Part shown: positions 54,297-62,254 of the stretch, piece after piece
How the letters are laid out: each line of letters begins with the position of its first letter
How positions within the stretch are numbered: the first letter of the stretch is position 1
Source: Ww85 sp963745765
GTDB taxonomy: Bacteria; Desulfobacterota; Desulfobulbia; Desulfobulbales; Desulfocapsaceae
DNA: 64,000 nt
Assembly (NCBI GenBank): GCA_963745765.1
Contig: CAVUYQ010000015.1
Span: 186,001 to 250,000, forward strand
Reading direction: 5' to 3'
Translations under genes and position numbers: made by a program
Notes under the pieces: generated by a model
What the model saw: the letters and a program-made list of their open reading frames with translations, nothing else
Database searches by the model: none
Told to the model about the DNA's origin: nothing

Positions 54297-54716
54297 CTAC
54301 ACGGCAGCGGCTTTAATTGGACTTGGACCAAGTTTGCGTATTTTTTCGGTTATCTCTGTTGCCAGCTGGGCAAACCGGTCGCCCATTCCGGCAGATACCC
54401 TGACCATTGTCAGCCGTTCGCTCTCGATACCGATTTCCTCGAGGTATTTCTGCACGTAGGCAACCCGCTTGGCAGCTTTGGCGTTGCCGTTCTTGAAATG
54501 ACAGTCGCCTTCCAGGCACCCGGCGACATAGACGCCATCGGCGCCTTTCTCGAAGGCTTTAACGATGTGCAGAGCGTCAACATTGCCGGAACAGGGGACA
54601 CGAACAATTTTCACATTGGACGGATAAGGCAGTCGCTGACTGCCGGCCATATCCGCTGCGGTATAGGCACAATAGTGGCAACAGAAGGCCACGATTACCG
54701 GTTCAAAATCTTCCAT
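54297..54716 (-). CDS. mvhD: Hydrogenase iron-sulfur subunit (MvhD-like)
   Basis: A 139-residue protein. It has IVAFCCHYCAYTAADMAG near the start and VAGCLEGDCHFKNGNAKAAK in the middle, the two Cys groups that bind the [2Fe-2S] cluster of MvhD. MvhD hands electrons between a hydrogenase or other dehydrogenase and HdrA. Its start overlaps the HdrA stop (TAATG), so both are made together. No hydrogenase large subunit is in the window, so the electron source may be another protein (inference). Confidence 0.9.
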   Translation of the reverse strand: MEDFEPVIVAFCCHYCAYTAADMAGSQRLPYPSNVKIVRVPCSGNVDALHIVKAFEKGADGVYVAGCLEGDCHFKNGNAKAAKRVAYVQKYLEEIGIESERLTMVRVSAGMGDRFAQLATEITEKIRKLGPSPIKAAAV

Positions 54717-57700
54717 TAGACGTTCACCTTTTCAAAGAGTTGTTCCAGCTTGGCGATAATCTGATCGTCCTCAAACTGCATCAGCTGTATTGCCTTGGCC
54801 GGGCATTCCGTGGCGCATATCCCGCATCCGTGACACTTGGCAGGGTCAATTTCTGAATGACCTTCGGCATTGATAAATGGCACACCAAACGGACAGGTCC
54901 GCACACAGATCAGACAGGAGGCGCAGCGGCTGCTGTCGACCCTGGCGGTGGCGGCGCCGAGGTTGATAGAATCTTTTACCAGCATGGTCTGCGCCCGCGA
55001 GGCAACGGCTCTGGCCTGGGTCAGACTTTCGCTGATTGTCTTTGGTGCATGCGCTGTTCCTGCCACAAAAAAACCGGGAACCGACATGTCAACCGGCCGC
55101 AGTTTCACATGATCTTCAAGGAAGTAGCCATCGTGGGTACGGGGAAGTTTGAAGACCATCGCCAGTTCCTCGGTGGAATCCTGATCGGCAACGAGTCCGG
55201 TACTCAGGCAGAGACAGTCTGCACTGACAACGATTTCCCTGCCGAGGATGGTGTCGGTGAAGCGCACATCCACCTTACCGTCAGAGGCTGTGGCCACGGG
55301 GGGATTTTCCTGATGATAGCGTACGAAAATAACGCCTTTGGCCCGCGCCTTCTGGTAATATTCTTCCTGGAATCCATAGGTTCGCATATCCCGGTAGAGG
55401 ACGAAGACCCTCGTTTCGGGATTGCGCTCCAGAATTGCGAGTGCATTCTTGACGGCGGTCTGACAGCAGATCCGGGAGCAGTTTGGATTGTCGGCGTTTC
55501 GTGAACCGACACACTGGATCATCACCACATTATCCCATTGTGCAACCTGATCCGGTTTATCCGCTATCAGTGCCTGGAGTTCAAGCTGGGTCATGACGTC
55601 CTTGCACTCATCAAGCATGAACTGGGCAGGACGATTAGGCAAAGCTCCGGTTGCAAGTATTGTTACCCCGTGCTCAATCCGGCGATAAAACATCTGGCGG
55701 CCTACCTGCATACCGGTGGTGAACATGCCGGGCCTTCCGCTGTGGTCAACAATGATCGCCCCGCAAATCACCTCGATGTTTTCATTTTCCGTGGTCTGCT
55801 CGATAAGGCTTGCGACAAAGCTCATCACATTATCACCTTCAAGGGTCCGGCGAATATGTTTGGCAATGCCGCCAAGGGCCGGACTTCTTTCGGCAAGATA
55901 GATCTTAAAGCCCTGTTCAGCCAGTTCCAGGGCCGTGGTCATGCCGGTAACGCCGCCGCCGACAACGAGGACGTTTTTGTTGATCGGCAGACTGTACTCG
56001 GCAAGCGGCTGGGCCATGACAACGGCACCAACAGCCATCCTGATCAGGTCTTTGGCCTTACTGGTCGCCTTTTCGGGTTGATGACCATGTACCCAGGTTG
56101 CCTGGTCGCGGATATTGGCAAATTCAAGCAGATATTTGTTTAAGCCGGCCCTGCGGATAAGTTCCTGGAATTTCGCTTCATGAGTCCTCGGAGAACAACC
56201 GCCGATGACCACACGGTTGATCCCTTTTTCTTCTATGGTCTGCCTGATATGCTCCATGGATTCACGGCTGCAGCCATGTCCTTCGGCTTGAGCAACAACC
56301 ACATGGGGCAGCCGCAGAGCATTTTCAGCCACTTCATTAACATCAATGACGCCGCCGATATTCTCACCGCAATCGCAGATAAAGATGCCGACCCGCGGTT
56401 CTTCCCCGACGATATTACGTTCAACCGGCAGCAGCGAGACGTCCTGCTCTTCCGTATCTTTTACCGGGGGGGTGACGTCTTTACCGGCAAGGCAGGCAGC
56501 GGCACTGGCCTGAACCATTGTTTCCGGAATATCTTTGGGTCCCTGGAAGGTACCGGCAACATAAATTCCCGGCCGGCTGGTCGCTACCTGGTTAAGACCC
56601 TGGTGGGCTGGGAAATTGCTGTCGTTGAGTTCAATGCCGAGCTTTACAGCCAGATCCCGAACCTTGTCACCAACCCTGAAGCCGGTGGAAAGAACAATCA
56701 TATCGAATTCTTCGTCTATCAGTTGAGACGATTCATCGGTGGTATAGGAGAGGGAAAGGTTTTCCGCTCCGGGCTGCAGCAGAATGGAGTGGGGACGGCT
56801 GTGGATGAAACGGACGCCGAATTCATCCCTGGCGCGCTGATAGTAACGTTCGTAATCTTTACCGAAGGTGCGCATGTCCATGTAAAAAATGGTGGTTTCA
56901 ATATCTTCCTGGAAGCGCTCCTTGGTAACCATGGCTTCCTTCAGGGCAAACATGCAGCAGGCACCGGAACAGTAGGGGGCGGCGCCTTTCTGCAGTCCGC
57001 GGGAGCCGATGCACTGTATCCAGGCTACGCGTTTGGGCTGTTTTCCGTTTGATGGCCGGAGTAGTCTGCCTGCCGTCGGGCCGGAGGCGGACAGGATACG
57101 CTCATACTCAAGGCTTGTCACCACGTCAGCCTGGTCGGAATAGCCGAGGTAGTCGAGTCCGCTCGGGTCAAACAGCGAAGCTCCCGGCGACATGACGATT
57201 GCCCCGCAGGAGATATCACCGCTGCTGCCGAGCTCGTCCGGATTGATGGCCCCGGTCGGGCAGCATTTAACCAGTGCTTCAATATCCTGACATTTTTCCA
57301 GGTCAATGGAGAAAGACTGCGGGGTGGCCTGTGGATAGCGCATACAGGTCGGCGCCCGGTGATCGAGCCCGGGTGTGAACCGGACGCATTCAGGAAACAT
57401 TTCATAACACGCTCCGCAGCCGGTGCATTTTTCCAGGTTGATATAACGCGGTGCCGATTTCAGGCTGACCGTAAAGTTGCCTTTCTCTCCTGTTACCTTT
57501 TCCACTTCTGTCATGGCAAGCAGGGAAATATGCTCCTGGCGTCCACTTTCTGAGAGGTTTGGCGCAAGGGTACAGAGGTCGCAATTGTTGGTTGGAAAGG
57601 TCCTGTCCAACTGGGTCATCAACCCCCCGATATTGTAGGCACTGTCGACAAGAACGACATCCTTTTCCGCCTCGGCCAGATCCAGAGCGGTACGTATGCC

Positions 57701-57763
57701 TCCCAGACCGCCGCCGATAACGAGTACCCGGTTGCTTGAGTGTGAACTATTGGTATTCTGCAT
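54716..57763 (-). CDS. hdrA: HdrA-type flavoprotein with two HdrA modules and C-terminal ferredoxin domain
   Basis: A 1015-residue protein. First module: FAD-binding VIGGGLGGIRTALDLAE (~15-31), TFPTNNCDLCTLAPNL, then CTGCGACYEMFPEC (~113) for an Fe-S cluster. Second module: IFICDCGENIGGVIDVNEVA (~455), CSPRTHEAKFQELI, FAD/NAD motif VLVVGGGVTGMTTALELAEQ (~600), IQCVGSRNADNPNCSRICC. The end has two 4Fe-4S motifs, CASCLICVRTCPFG and CHGCGICATECPAK. HdrA is the electron-bifurcating or -confurcating flavin subunit of heterodisulfide reductase-like complexes. Its place between MetF2 and MvhD suggests that it joins methylene-THF reduction to other carriers. It has no in-frame UGA. Confidence 0.9.
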   Translation of the reverse strand: MQNTNSSHSSNRVLVIGGGLGGIRTALDLAEAEKDVVLVDSAYNIGGLMTQLDRTFPTNNCDLCTLAPNLSESGRQEHISLLAMTEVEKVTGEKGNFTVSLKSAPRYINLEKCTGCGACYEMFPECVRFTPGLDHRAPTCMRYPQATPQSFSIDLEKCQDIEALVKCCPTGAINPDELGSSGDISCGAIVMSPGASLFDPSGLDYLGYSDQADVVTSLEYERILSASGPTAGRLLRPSNGKQPKRVAWIQCIGSRGLQKGAAPYCSGACCMFALKEAMVTKERFQEDIETTIFYMDMRTFGKDYERYYQRARDEFGVRFIHSRPHSILLQPGAENLSLSYTTDESSQLIDEEFDMIVLSTGFRVGDKVRDLAVKLGIELNDSNFPAHQGLNQVATSRPGIYVAGTFQGPKDIPETMVQASAAACLAGKDVTPPVKDTEEQDVSLLPVERNIVGEEPRVGIFICDCGENIGGVIDVNEVAENALRLPHVVVAQAEGHGCSRESMEHIRQTIEEKGINRVVIGGCSPRTHEAKFQELIRRAGLNKYLLEFANIRDQATWVHGHQPEKATSKAKDLIRMAVGAVVMAQPLAEYSLPINKNVLVVGGGVTGMTTALELAEQGFKIYLAERSPALGGIAKHIRRTLEGDNVMSFVASLIEQTTENENIEVICGAIIVDHSGRPGMFTTGMQVGRQMFYRRIEHGVTILATGALPNRPAQFMLDECKDVMTQLELQALIADKPDQVAQWDNVVMIQCVGSRNADNPNCSRICCQTAVKNALAILERNPETRVFVLYRDMRTYGFQEEYYQKARAKGVIFVRYHQENPPVATASDGKVDVRFTDTILGREIVVSADCLCLSTGLVADQDSTEELAMVFKLPRTHDGYFLEDHVKLRPVDMSVPGFFVAGTAHAPKTISESLTQARAVASRAQTMLVKDSINLGAATARVDSSRCASCLICVRTCPFGVPFINAEGHSEIDPAKCHGCGICATECPAKAIQLMQFEDDQIIAKLEQLFEKVNV

Positions 57764-57841
57764 CGTATCTATCTTCCTACAGAGTTAACGGGTTCATGCG
57801 AATGATTCGGTTATTCCCGGTTGTTGCTCTGACTGCATTAT

Positions 57842-58010
57842 AGCTACCTTGAATAATTGCTTTTTCGCCCGATCTCTTCGTTATGCTCAAAAATTTCATC
57901 CTCGGAATATCAGTTATATGCACCCCAAGAGTACTTCCTGCGGGGCGCCTGCGGTAAAATTTTTTGCATGCCTTGATCTCGATCGAATAATCTAATTATT
58001 CAAGGTACCC
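57842..58010 (-). repeat. 169-bp dispersed repeat between hdrA and the second metF
   Basis: Ends TACCTTGAATAATTGC (57845) and CTAATTATTCAAGGTACCC (to 58010) are inverse of each other. It matches the 141-bp copy at 54141-54281 but has about 29 extra bases (CCCCAAGAGTACTTCCTGCG then GGG), which themselves can form a small hairpin. It sits 8 bases from the metF2 stop. Confidence 0.8.
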
Positions 58011-58017
58011 TTATTTA

Positions 58018-58890
58018 TTAGAGTCCGGCGATATCGAGGATTTCCGGGAGTTTGTGTTCCCAGCCCAGGGTCTGCAGCATCACTCCCCCGGTCATGTCCT
58101 TCAGTGCTGCCACGGTTTCTCCGGCAATTTTCAGGCCTTCCCGTTCCCGGTCAGAGGATTTGCGAATCCTCTTGATGAGCGCGTCCGAGATGTTGGCACC
58201 GGGATCGCTGTTGCTGATATATTGTGCAATTGCCAGTGATTTCAATAAAAAGACGGTGGGGATGATCGGCACATCAAGCCCCCTGGCCTTTTCCAGGAAG
58301 TCTGCAAAGATCTTCAGATCAAAGACCGGCGGCGTGATGATGAAACCTGCGCCGGCGGCAACCTTTTTTGCGGCGATTGCCAGTTCAGCATCACGGCCGG
58401 CGGCATCACCAAAGGGTGCGATCGAACATCCCGCATGCAAATCAGGAATACCGTCGAGTTCGAAGCCGCCGATGTCTTTTCCCTGGTTGAGGGTGGCAAT
58501 GGCCTGGAGCAGTTCTGTCTCGTCAAGGTCGAATACTTCCCGGGCGTCGCGGTGGTCGCCCTGGGACATATCCTCGCTGTGGGTAACCAGCAGGTTCTGG
58601 ATACCGAGAACATGGGCGGCAAGGATATCACCCTGCAGGGCCATCCGGTTCCGGTCCCGGCAATAGACGTGGATAATGGCCTCGATGCCCTGCTGCTGCA
58701 TGAGAACACCGCCGGCCAGGGCGCTCATCCGCATGATGCCGTTGTCCATGTCAGGCACCACGATGGCATCGACTCGTCCTTTTATGCGGCGTGCGTCATT
58801 GACAAGCCGGGAAATATTGACTCCCTTGGGAGTGTGCATTTCGGCCAATACAACAAATTCCTTTGCCGCTAATCGTTTTTGAAAACTCAT
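58018..58890 (-). CDS. Second, divergent MetF paralog
   Basis: A 290-residue MetF-family TIM barrel. N-terminal catalytic Glu is kept (EFVVLAEMHTPKGVN), and MALQGDILAAHVLGIQNLLV aligns with MetF. But the segment that holds the LRGD/LSGD motif in MetF reads LLVTHSEDMSQGDHRDAREV, so the invariant loop near the folate is changed. Also APFGDAAGRDAELAIAAKKV, the family middle, is present. It may bind a different C1-pterin or have a regulatory/structural role. It is preceded by the HdrC/HdrB-like gene and followed by hdrA after a repeat. Length is normal. Confidence 0.8.
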   Translation of the reverse strand: MSFQKRLAAKEFVVLAEMHTPKGVNISRLVNDARRIKGRVDAIVVPDMDNGIMRMSALAGGVLMQQQGIEAIIHVYCRDRNRMALQGDILAAHVLGIQNLLVTHSEDMSQGDHRDAREVFDLDETELLQAIATLNQGKDIGGFELDGIPDLHAGCSIAPFGDAAGRDAELAIAAKKVAAGAGFIITPPVFDLKIFADFLEKARGLDVPIIPTVFLLKSLAIAQYISNSDPGANISDALIKRIRKSSDREREGLKIAGETVAALKDMTGGVMLQTLGWEHKLPEILDIAGL

Positions 58891-58956
58891 CGGTCTTATT
58901 TCCTCCAGATCAGAGCTGACAAATTGTTATTTCTTCCCGGATACATGGTGAGACTT

Positions 58957-60281
58957 CTAGTACAGGGATGATTCGGGGTGGAATACGTTTACATCCTTCA
59001 GATCGTCCCCGAGGTAAGCCCGTTCATTTGGTCCGAGGATGCCTAGTGAGAGGCAGATAAGTGTCCAGATATGTACCGTGTTATAGGCTGCACCATGGTG
59101 GTGACCCAGGTCATGTACCTGGGCGTGGCAGTTGTGACAACCGGTGATACAGTAGTCCGCCCCGGTTGAGATGATCTGCTGGTATTTCAGCTCACCGTAA
59201 TGCCGCCGGGCGTCGGTGTATCCTGACTGCAGGAATCCGCCGCCGCCGCCGCAGCAGTAGTTGTTTGATTTGTTCGGCGTCATTTCGATCACATTTTCTT
59301 CACCCACCACCGATTTGATCACAAAACGCAGATCATCGGCCACCACATCGCCATAGCCTTTGCGGACGATCTGGCAGGGGTCCTGTATGGTGAATTTGAT
59401 CTTCCGATCCTTGTTCCAGTCAGCGTTTACTTTCAGGCGACCTTCGCGTATCCATTTGGCGTAGTATTGATAAATGGAGGCGACTTCAAATTTGTGGTCG
59501 ATATTGAATTTTTTCAGTCCGGCCCGGACCGAGAATGTTATGTGGCCTCACTCGGTATTGAGAAAGACCTTGCAGCCCAGTTCATCGGCCTGTTGTGCCG
59601 AAACGCGGGTTACATGTTCCCAGCACTTGTCATCCGCCAGAAAGAGGCAATAGTTTTCCGCGGCCCAGCCCTTGCTGCCGTAGGTCCAGTCTACTCCTGC
59701 CAGATGCGAGTATCTTCCATAAGGGCACCAGCTCATCCGGTTCGACATTCGGTTCCCGTGAGTTCTGGTTCAAGAAAAAAGTGTGCCCCGGGTTTATCAA
59801 TCGGTGCAAGCATATCCTTGAACTCGGGCTGTGACTCCCGATACTCCTCCAGCACATCGTTAATGACGAAGACGAAGTCGTCCGGAGCCGTTCCCATGGC
59901 GGAGTTTGAATCGTTTCTCAGGGCCATGTCACAGGAATCCCTGATGCCTTTCGGACGATCTTCCCGCGGCCAGGTTGCCCGGGCATTGTAAACAAGTTGC
60001 GGAATGTCGATCTGCATCGGACAGACATAGATGCAGCGCTGGCACATGGTGCACATCCAGACCCAGGGGGTGGTGGTTACTTCCTCATCAAGGCCCATGG
60101 CGCACATACGCAGAAATTTACGCGGGTCCATCTCTTCTAATCCCGAGGCTGGACAGCCGGAGGCGCACGCGCCACAGGTAAGACAAAGATCGAGGTTCCC
60201 GCCTCCGGGAATGATTTCCTTAACCTTGTCCTTGAATGAGCTTGTCTTTTTGCCTTTGATTTTGATGCTCGTTTCAGCCAT
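58957..60281 (-). CDS. HdrC/HdrB-like iron-sulfur protein (CCG domain) with in-frame UGA and two frame breaks
   Basis: Joined, the gene gives about 440 residues: an N-terminal ferredoxin domain with two clusters (LCLTCGACASGCPASGL and MCTMCQRCIYVCPMQID), then after KPGAHFFL and PNVEPDELVPLWKI a second half (HLAGVDWTYGSKGWAAENYC, DELGCKVFLNTE, TGA, GHITFSVRAGLKKF), and the C-terminal CCG domain (NNYCCGGGGGFLQSGY, CITGCHNCHAQVHDLGHHHG). Other members have Cys at the TGA (NTECGH), so selenocysteine is likely; a SECIS-like hairpin lies 16 bases downstream. Frame breaks near 59785 (a T6 run) and 59715 are also needed. It acts as the disulfide- or thiol-reducing HdrB/C-like partner of HdrA. The alternative is a broken gene. 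Confidence 0.75.
59515..59531 (-). promoter_or_regulatory. SECIS-like hairpin downstream of UGA 59548-59550
   Basis: On the minus strand, 16 bases after the TGA, CGGTCCGGGCCGGACTG forms a 7-bp stem (one G-T pair) around the loop GGC. A small stem with G in the first loop positions within 16-37 bases of the UGA is the bacterial SECIS pattern. Confidence 0.55.
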
Positions 60282-60365
60282 TAGTTTTTCCTTCCGGTTC
60301 TTGCCGGACCGCGTGTACTCATACCATCATACTCTTCAGAAGCACACGTGATGCGGCTGAGATAA

Positions 60366-60602
60366 TTACAAACGTTTTTGTATCCGAAACTGGTGTACGT
60401 CATCGTCATCCTCTTCAAGCGTGAGAATCCGGTAGGTCGATGCCGGCAGGATCCTGAAAAGATCCTCCCGCGTATCAGTATCGGCTCCCCGTACCTCCAG
60501 GATGTCATGCGGTTTCATCTCGGTAAAAACCTGGGTTACTTTCAGGAGTGAAAGCCAGGAGACGAAATTTCTCACATCTATGACAATGTTCGTGTTATCC
60601 AC
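60366..60602 (-). CDS. TusA-like small protein lacking the active-site cysteine
   Basis: A 78-residue protein. It aligns by pattern with TusA (IDVRNFVSWLSLLKVTQVFT, MKPHDILEVRGADTD, then FRILPASTYRILTLEE, FRIQKRL), but the CPxP motif is replaced by SWLS, so it cannot carry a persulfide at that site. The fold (beta-alpha-beta-alpha-beta-beta) is inferred. It is the first gene of the leftward Met/Hdr locus, 85 bases before the HdrC/B-like gene. A possible ligand- or protein-binding role is speculative. Confidence 0.5.
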   Translation of the reverse strand: MDNTNIVIDVRNFVSWLSLLKVTQVFTEMKPHDILEVRGADTDTREDLFRILPASTYRILTLEEDDDDVHQFRIQKRL

Positions 60603-60865
60603 TAACGTTTACTACTCCTCGTTTGTTTTTCATTACCTTGACTACGCAACAAACGGACCAATTTTATATCAGTTATGCTGATGGAGAAATGAAGTTTTTA
60701 TTTTGAGCATCAATAACAGTATGTTGTCTGTCTTAAGGGACGCTTGACTGCTATTTAGGTGCACGGAAAAATTTGTTAAGATAGTCTTGTTTTGGCGTGC
60801 ACTGTTAAGAAAGTGTTAACGTGTTAACATGAACGTTCTTTACAGGTGTTAAGGGCTAACAGGGT
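60603..60865. other. Divergent regulatory region between the Met/Hdr locus and the sigma-54 regulator
   Basis: About 260 bases. It holds a set of TGTTAA repeats near the regulator start (see 60774-60860). No clean sigma-54 TGGCAC-N5-TTGC promoter could be recognised for either direction, although GGCGTGCAC (60794-60802) is partly similar. Confidence 0.5.
60774..60860 (+). promoter_or_regulatory. TGTTAA repeat array, candidate operator
   Basis: TGTTAAG/C occurs at 60774, 60803, 60814, 60822 and 60847, with an inverted TTAACA-type copy at 60855-60860. The 60815-60828 segment is the near-palindrome GTTAACGTGTTAAC. Such spacing suits binding of a dimeric helix-turn-helix protein, perhaps the adjacent regulator acting on its own promoter and the divergent operon. 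Confidence 0.5.
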
Positions 60866-60871
60866 GTGTTG

Positions 60872-62254
60872 ATGATCGGTCGGGAACTTGATGGATTTTG
60901 GAAGACGGTGGTAAACGCCATACGTGACGGCATTATGATTATCAACACCGGAGGTGTGATAGTTTCAGTAAATCAGTCGTTTGAGCGGATAACCGGCTAT
61001 TCCCGAGAGGAGCTTATCGGCCAGACCGGTACATTGCTTGCCTGCGATTTTGAGCAACAGCTCCCTGATGAGAGTGTTTCCGGGCAACAGAGCGAATCCG
61101 GCAGCGATGGATCAGAGCAAGGCAAATGCCGGATCAGGAGGAAAGACGGCTCCTTTATTCATGCCCTGAAAACAACGGCAACGCTGAGAGATACCACCGG
61201 GAATATTATTGGCACGGTCGGCACGATTACCGACCTGACGGAGATAATCGAAAAAGAAAACCAGCTGGAGGCGTTCCGCGAGCAGCTTAACAACGAGAAC
61301 GATTTCCATGGTCTCGTCGGCTCCTCGGCCCAGATGCAGCGGGTCTTCGACATGATTGAAAATGCAGCCCATTCCGATGCCCCGGTCATCATTTATGGTG
61401 AAAGTGGGACCGGTAAGGAGCTGGTAAGCAGAGCTATCCATGAAATCGGACTGAGAAAAGAGCAGCCATTTATAAAAATCAATTGTGCCAGCCTGACGGA
61501 GTCGCTCCTTGAGAGTGAGCTGTTCGGCCATGTGCGCGGGGCTTACACCGGGGCCTATAAGGACCGGGTCGGCCGATTTGAGAAGGCGGATAAAGGGGAT
61601 CTCTTTCTCGACGAGATCGGTGATCTGCCGCTGTCCACCCAGATCAAATTGCTGCGGGTCCTTGAGGAAAAGGTGATTGAACGCGTGGGTTCAAGCAGTC
61701 CGATATCTACCGATGTCAGGATAATATCCGCCACGAACCAGGAGCTTCTCAGCCTTGTTGAAAAGGGTGAGTTCCGGAAAGATTTCTATTTTCGCATTAA
61801 TGTCATTCCGATCTTTCTGCCGTCTCTGCGTGACAGGATTGAGGATATTCCGTTGCTTGCGGAATCATTTTTCCGCAAGATGCGGCTGAAAAACGGCAAG
61901 GCAATAGAAGGCATCAGAGAAGATACCATGGACATCCTGATGCGTCACAACTGGCCCGGAAATGTCAGGGAACTGAAAGGTGCACTGGAATACGCCTTTG
62001 TGACCTGTCATACCACTATGCTCCAGCCAAAGCATCTTCCGGAAACCATCTTTCGTCAGAGAAAGCTGCAGGCGGGCAGCAGGCTGATCCCTTTCAATAT
62101 GCAGGAAATTGAGCGATTGGAACTTCTGGAGGCTCTTGAAAAAGCCGGCGGTAACCAGTCGCAGGCCGCAAAGATACTGGGTGTTTCCCGGGTCACGGTG
62201 TGGAACAGAATGAAGCGGTTCAATATACACGCCAACCGGAGCATCACCTCCTGA
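60872..62254 (+). CDS. PAS-containing sigma-54-dependent transcriptional activator
   Basis: About 460 residues. PAS (MIINTGGVIVSVNQSFERIT, GYSREELIGQTG, GTITDLTEIIE) to ~130; AAA+ domain with Walker A GESGTGKELVSRAIHE, the sigma-54 loop GAYTGAYKD (GAFTGA variant with Tyr), Walker B LFLDEIGDLPLSTQ; C-terminal Fis-type helix-turn-helix GGNQSQAAKILGVSRVTVWN. It drives transcription from -24/-12 promoters. Its position beside the Met/Hdr locus suggests control of that operon by a PAS signal. A GTG at 60866 is an alternative start; 60872 is the first ATG. Its 3' end overlaps pqiC by 11 bases, convergent. Confidence 0.9.
   Translation: MIGRELDGFWKTVVNAIRDGIMIINTGGVIVSVNQSFERITGYSREELIGQTGTLLACDFEQQLPDESVSGQQSESGSDGSEQGKCRIRRKDGSFIHALKTTATLRDTTGNIIGTVGTITDLTEIIEKENQLEAFREQLNNENDFHGLVGSSAQMQRVFDMIENAAHSDAPVIIYGESGTGKELVSRAIHEIGLRKEQPFIKINCASLTESLLESELFGHVRGAYTGAYKDRVGRFEKADKGDLFLDEIGDLPLSTQIKLLRVLEEKVIERVGSSSPISTDVRIISATNQELLSLVEKGEFRKDFYFRINVIPIFLPSLRDRIEDIPLLAESFFRKMRLKNGKAIEGIREDTMDILMRHNWPGNVRELKGALEYAFVTCHTTMLQPKHLPETIFRQRKLQAGSRLIPFNMQEIERLELLEALEKAGGNQSQAAKILGVSRVTVWNRMKRFNIHANRSITS

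Noticed and set aside
56180..57052. 290-codon rightward frame inside hdrA
   Set aside because: Shadow of the strongly supported hdrA gene on the minus strand.
59467..59991. 174-codon rightward frame across the HdrB-like UGA site
   Set aside because: The minus-strand CCG and ferredoxin motifs are decisive; this frame has none.
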